Shown: one piece after another, positions 5,102 through 7,821 of the stretch
How the letters are laid out: each line of letters starts with the position of its first letter
Numbering within the stretch: the first letter of the stretch is position 1
Source: Candidatus Bathyarchaeota archaeon
Lineage (GTDB): Archaea > Thermoproteota > Bathyarchaeia > TCS64
Direction: 5' to 3'
DNA: 7,821 bases
NCBI GenBank assembly: GCA_018396515.1
Contig: JAGTQJ010000068.1
Span: forward strand, 1 to 7,821
Program-made: the position numbers and the translations under genes
Notes under the pieces: model-generated
Seen by the model: only the letters and a program-made list of their open reading frames with translations
Databases searched by the model: none
Told to the model about the DNA's origin: nothing

Positions 5102-6166
5102 CTATATACAGACCTCATCCAAGCTTTCCACAAATCTTGTTAATCTCTCGGCCCCTCCCCTGCCCACTAGGACCGTGTCCTCTATCCTGACCCCCCCCTT
5201 CCCCGGAATGTATATCCCCGGCTCGCATGTAACGATGTTTCCCGATGTCAGGGTATCTTCGCTTATCTCGCTGAGGGATGGGGGTTCGTGGATGTCCAGC
5301 CCAACCCCATGGCCTAAGGAGTGTACAAAATACTCAGAGGAGCCCTCCTTATCTATGATGTCCCTTGCAGTCTTATCCAAGTCTCTTCCCTTTGCCCCCT
5401 CTTTAAACTCCATCATCGCTGCCTCCTTTGCTTTGAGGACGGTCTCATATATCTCAGCCTTCTCCTTCGTGGGCCTTCCAACTATGAAGGTTCTTGTGAG
5501 GTCTGACTTGTATTCCTTATATGAAGCTCCGAGATCCACCGTGACAAAATCACCTCTTTTAATCTCCCTATCCGTAACACCGGCGTGTGGATAAACCGAT
5601 CTCGGCCCTGAGGCGATGCTTATCGGGAATGCGAGCCCCTCAGCCCCAGCCCTCATCATGGAGTGGACGGCCTCCGCCGCCAGCTCGAACTCCCTCACCC
5701 CCTCTCTAAGGCTTTCCATTATCGAATTCATACCGATGCTGGCAAGCTCTCCTGCCCTTCTCATCAGCGCCTCTTCCTGAGGATCCTTTATCTTTCTCAT
5801 CTCCCAGATTATTTTGGATGTGTTAATAAACTCGCCTTCTTTATACCTTTCATTTAATCCTTTATATACTTCAATCGGCAAATCATCAAATCCAATCACT
5901 CTAGCATTAATTTTTTTTAACTCACTTTCAATTATTTCCAAAATTTGATCTCTTTTATATGGATATACCCTGCACCCTTTTGCTTGTTCCAAAGATATTG
6001 TATAATCAACTTTAGGTGCTAATAGTAGAGGTTCAAAATCAAGGTTTACTAGAAGAAAAGTCCCACCTGTAGTTCCTGAATAATAGTAGATACTCGATTT
6101 TTGAGATATTATGTAGACATCGATCCTCTCCCTCTCCATCAACTCAACAAGCCTTCTCAGCCTCAT
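5102..6166 (-). CDS. pepQ: M24 metallopeptidase, Xaa-Pro dipeptidase/aminopeptidase type
   Basis: A cytosolic metallopeptidase that removes residues before proline in peptides. The 354 residues comprise a creatinase-type N-terminal domain (about 1-120) and a pita-bread catalytic domain. All five metal ligands of the M24 fold are visible: Asp211 (VTVDLGASY), Asp222 (YKSDLTRTF), His286 (HSLGHGVGLDIHE), Glu315 (CEPGIYIPG) and Glu329 (GGVRIEDTV). Dipeptidase versus aminopeptidase P specificity cannot be settled from motifs alone. The ATG at 6166 has TTTAAATT about 35 bases upstream, suggesting a short leader. Codons for about residues 20-115 are strikingly AT-rich compared with the rest: by hand count 8 of 41 codons (residues 73-113) end in G or C, against 27 of the last 41. 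The gene converges on uppS. Confidence 0.93.
   Translation of the reverse strand: MRLRRLVELMERERIDVYIISQKSSIYYYSGTTGGTFLLVNLDFEPLLLAPKVDYTISLEQAKGCRVYPYKRDQILEIIESELKKINARVIGFDDLPIEVYKGLNERYKEGEFINTSKIIWEMRKIKDPQEEALMRRAGELASIGMNSIMESLREGVREFELAAEAVHSMMRAGAEGLAFPISIASGPRSVYPHAGVTDREIKRGDFVTVDLGASYKEYKSDLTRTFIVGRPTKEKAEIYETVLKAKEAAMMEFKEGAKGRDLDKTARDIIDKEGSSEYFVHSLGHGVGLDIHEPPSLSEISEDTLTSGNIVTCEPGIYIPGKGGVRIEDTVLVGRGGAERLTRFVESLDEVCI
5824..6108. other. AT-rich patch inside pepQ
   Basis: This block encodes most of the N-terminal creatinase-like domain (about residues 20-115) with AAA, GAA, ATT, AAT and TTA codons, while both flanks use GC-ending codons. The frame is unbroken. The lower edge falls near the boundary with the catalytic domain. 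This suggests a recombined segment or local compositional drift. Confidence 0.65.
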
Positions 6167-6413
6167 AGCCCTCTAAATCTCGATCTGGAGGCACAGATTT
6201 AAATTTTTGAAGATGGAGGAACTCCAAAAATCCCTGGCAGAATGATGGAAAATCGTAATCCCAATCTAATACTCAGTAATACGAATATCTTGCAGCTGCC
6301 CGCGAACATCAGGCTTGAATTGTTTAAAGGATTATAGAAAAGGCGCGTGTTGGTCCCGACAACGTTAACTCTCCATGTGGATAAATGAGACAATCTAGAG
6401 GCGGGGGAGAAGG
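6167..6413. other. Divergent pepQ/smc intergenic region
   Basis: A TATA-like TTTAAATT (6198-6205), nearly symmetrical, fits pepQ on the minus strand. TTTAAAG (6323-6329) could start smc transcripts near 6352, leaving a leader of about 60 bases. Two tiny plus-strand frames overlap as TGATG: a 10-codon frame (6213-6245, MEELQKSLAE) and a 30-codon frame (6245-6337). Neither is recognised, and the smc TATA-like box lies within the second. No tRNA or clear sRNA is visible. GCAGCTGC at 6292-6299 is a short palindrome. Confidence 0.45.
6403..6409 (+). promoter_or_regulatory. Shine-Dalgarno that sets the smc start
   Basis: GGGGGAG (followed by AAGG) ends 4 bases before TTG at 6414. An in-frame ATG at 6375 is separated from it by a TAG (6396-6398), so the TTG is the first usable start of the frame. 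Confidence 0.65.
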
Positions 6414-7821
6414 TTGACTCATCTAACCAGGATCGTGCTGAAGAACTTCAAGTCCTTCGGCGGAGTCACTAGGCTGAACCTGGAGAGGGGTTTCAACATC
6501 ATAACTGGTCCGAATGGCAGCGGAAAGAGTAACATAATAGACGCAGTCCAGTTCGTCCTGGGGGAGGTGGCATCCAGGAGGATGAGAGCCTCCGACCTCA
6601 CAGAGCTGATATACGATGGAGGTGGAGGCCAGAGGGCCACCGTCGCCCAAGTGAGCATATCCCTCGACAACTCGGATAGAAGCATCCCGATCGATAAGCC
6701 ATTGGTGACCATCGGGAGGAGCATAGACAGGAGGGGGAACAGCAAGTATTTCCTAAACGGAAAGAGAACCTCCAGGAGGGTCCTGCTAGATCTCCTCGGG
6801 ATGGCCGGCATCAGCCCCGGCGGGTATAACATCGTCCTCCAAGGGGCGGCTACAAGGCTGAGCGACCTCACCCCCCAAGAGAGGATGGCATCCCTAAAGG
6901 AACTCATAGGCATAGCGGTGTATGAGGAGAAGAGGGCGGAGGCGGAGAGGAGGCTCTCAGAGGCGGAGCGTAAGATCGAGGTCGCCTCGGCTAGGGTTGA
7001 TGAGGTTAGGAAGCGGGTTATGGAACTCGAGGGGCAGAGGAATGACGCTATAAGGTACAGGTTCCTAGTCGAGGAGGAGAGGAAGCTCTCGGCGATAAAG
7101 CTCTCTATGAAGCTGTTCAACCTCGAGGAAAGCATCGGGGAGGTCAGGAAGAGGCTCGAGAGGGTTCAAGCAGAGCTTGGAGCTATCGAGGGGACAAGGG
7201 AAAGGCTGTTCTCGGAGAGGGAGAAAGTTCTCTCCGGCTGGGAAACGCTGAGTAGATTGGAGGGAGAAGGCGAGGGCTTAGAGGCCCTGAGATCGGAACT
7301 CCTGGAGAAGAACTCCTTGAAGGCGGAGATCGAGGCTAGAATTAAGGAGATCGACTCGAAGAAGCAAGGCCTTCAAGCATTAATAGAAGAGAAGAGCATG
7401 GAGCTAGAAAAACTTAAAATTGAAGTAAAAGAAAAAAACGAAGATTTTCAAAGACTTATTCAAACCGAAAAACAGATGGATTTGGATATTTTAGAAAAAG
7501 AAGATAGATTGAAAACGATGGAAGAAGAAATGAGAAAAATGAAAGAGAATTTAGAAAAATCTCAAAAACACATTGAATCTCTTTCAGAATCAATGGTAGA
7601 AAAGCAGGAAGTTCTTAAAGGTTTAGAAATTGAACTAGAGAAAAAATTGTATAATTTAAATAGTATTAAAGAGAAATTTTTAGAGATAGAAAATAAAAGA
7701 GAAGAGATATCTAAAACTCTTAGATCACTAAGCGCAAAATACGAGGAATTGGAGAAACTCAGGGAATCGGAGGTTCAAAAACTTCACGATATGCTCCTCG
7801 AGACGGAGAAACAGGTGGAGA
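6414..7821 (+). CDS. smc: SMC chromosome segregation ATPase, N-terminal part (cut by window end)
   Basis: SMC proteins form ATP-driven dimers that organise and segregate chromosomes, with kleisin partners. The visible 469 residues run open to the window edge. The head N-lobe comes first: RIVLKNFKSFGGVTRLNL, Walker A GPNGSGKSN (32-40), DAVQFVLGEVASRRMRA (43-59), and the Q-loop NIVLQGAATRL with Gln143. LTPQERMASLKELIGIAVYEEKR (about 152-174) leads into the first coiled coil, with continuous E/K/R/L heptad-like sequence from about 170 onward. Hinge, returning coil, signature motif and Walker B lie beyond the window. The length and LNGKRTSRR motif fit SMC better than Rad50. The coil is compositionally split: 41 of the first 58 codons end in G or C, but only 12 of 58 from 7404. 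Confidence 0.95.
   Translation, partial: MTHLTRIVLKNFKSFGGVTRLNLERGFNIITGPNGSGKSNIIDAVQFVLGEVASRRMRASDLTELIYDGGGGQRATVAQVSISLDNSDRSIPIDKPLVTIGRSIDRRGNSKYFLNGKRTSRRVLLDLLGMAGISPGGYNIVLQGAATRLSDLTPQERMASLKELIGIAVYEEKRAEAERRLSEAERKIEVASARVDEVRKRVMELEGQRNDAIRYRFLVEEERKLSAIKLSMKLFNLEESIGEVRKRLERVQAELGAIEGTRERLFSEREKVLSGWETLSRLEGEGEGLEALRSELLEKNSLKAEIEARIKEIDSKKQGLQALIEEKSMELEKLKIEVKEKNEDFQRLIQTEKQMDLDILEKEDRLKTMEEEMRKMKENLEKSQKHIESLSESMVEKQEVLKGLEIELEKKLYNLNSIKEKFLEIENKREEISKTLRSLSAKYEELEKLRESEVQKLHDMLLETEKQVE
7404..7740. other. AT-rich patch inside the smc coiled coil
   Basis: About residues 331-442 are encoded almost entirely with A- or T-ending codons and are richer in Lys, Ile, Asn and Glu, where the flanking coil uses Arg, Gly and Ala with AGG, GAG and CTC. 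The reading frame is intact and GC-rich usage resumes by about 7755. It resembles the patch in pepQ. Confidence 0.65.

Noticed and set aside
6375..6398. ATG at 6375, in frame with smc, as its start
   Set aside because: A TAG at 6396-6398 interrupts the frame before the conserved sequence; TTG 6414 has a good ribosome-binding site.
6419..7135. Long minus-strand open frame opposite smc
   Set aside because: It is Ser/Leu/Pro-rich with no recognisable domain and lies antisense to a clear SMC head; the openness follows from the codon bias of smc.

Overview
The window is archaeal and dense with information-processing genes. It encodes transcription factor B (TFB), the Rpr2-type RNase P protein, an archaeal diphthine synthase, a DUF373 membrane protein, a cis-prenyltransferase, an M24 metallopeptidase and the start of an SMC protein. 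Arginine is mostly AGG/AGA. TATA-like boxes (TTTAAA, TTATAA) sit about 26-30 bases before several starts, as in archaeal leaderless genes. A TACK-type archaeon such as a Bathyarchaeia member is a plausible source, but this is inferred from gene content and style and is not shown.

Layout. 1-327 is AT-rich and nearly gene-free. It begins with an 18-base inverted copy of part of dph5 and holds a possible minus-strand zinc-ribbon gene start cut off at the edge. 328-1721 (minus) is a tight two-gene unit, rnp4 then dph5, with dph5 fused to a C-terminal DUF357-like domain. 1722-2050 is a busy divergent intergenic region: promoters in both directions, a spaced 12-base direct repeat, a candidate structured RNA ending at a T6 tract, tiny ORFs and a perfect 16-base palindrome before tfb. 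2051-2992 (plus) is tfb. 3103-4234 (plus) is a DUF373 protein broken by a frameshift at a nine-C run. 4261-5097 (plus) is the cis-prenyltransferase, ending 4 bases from the convergent peptidase gene (5102-6166, minus). 6167-6413 is a divergent intergenic region, and 6414 onward (plus) is smc, cut by the window end.

Functionally, rnp4 (tRNA 5' maturation), dph5 (elongation factor 2 modification) and tfb (promoter recognition) serve gene expression. The cis-prenyltransferase makes long polyprenyl lipid carriers for glycosylation, and SMC serves chromosome organisation. DUF373 has no known function.

The most unusual features are: abrupt AT-rich patches inside two otherwise GC-rich genes with the reading frame intact; the Dph5-DUF357 fusion; the C9 frameshift; the inverted duplication at the left edge; and the possible uncharacterised small RNA and leader peptides between rnp4 and tfb. 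I see no clear multi-gene novel system such as a defence island.
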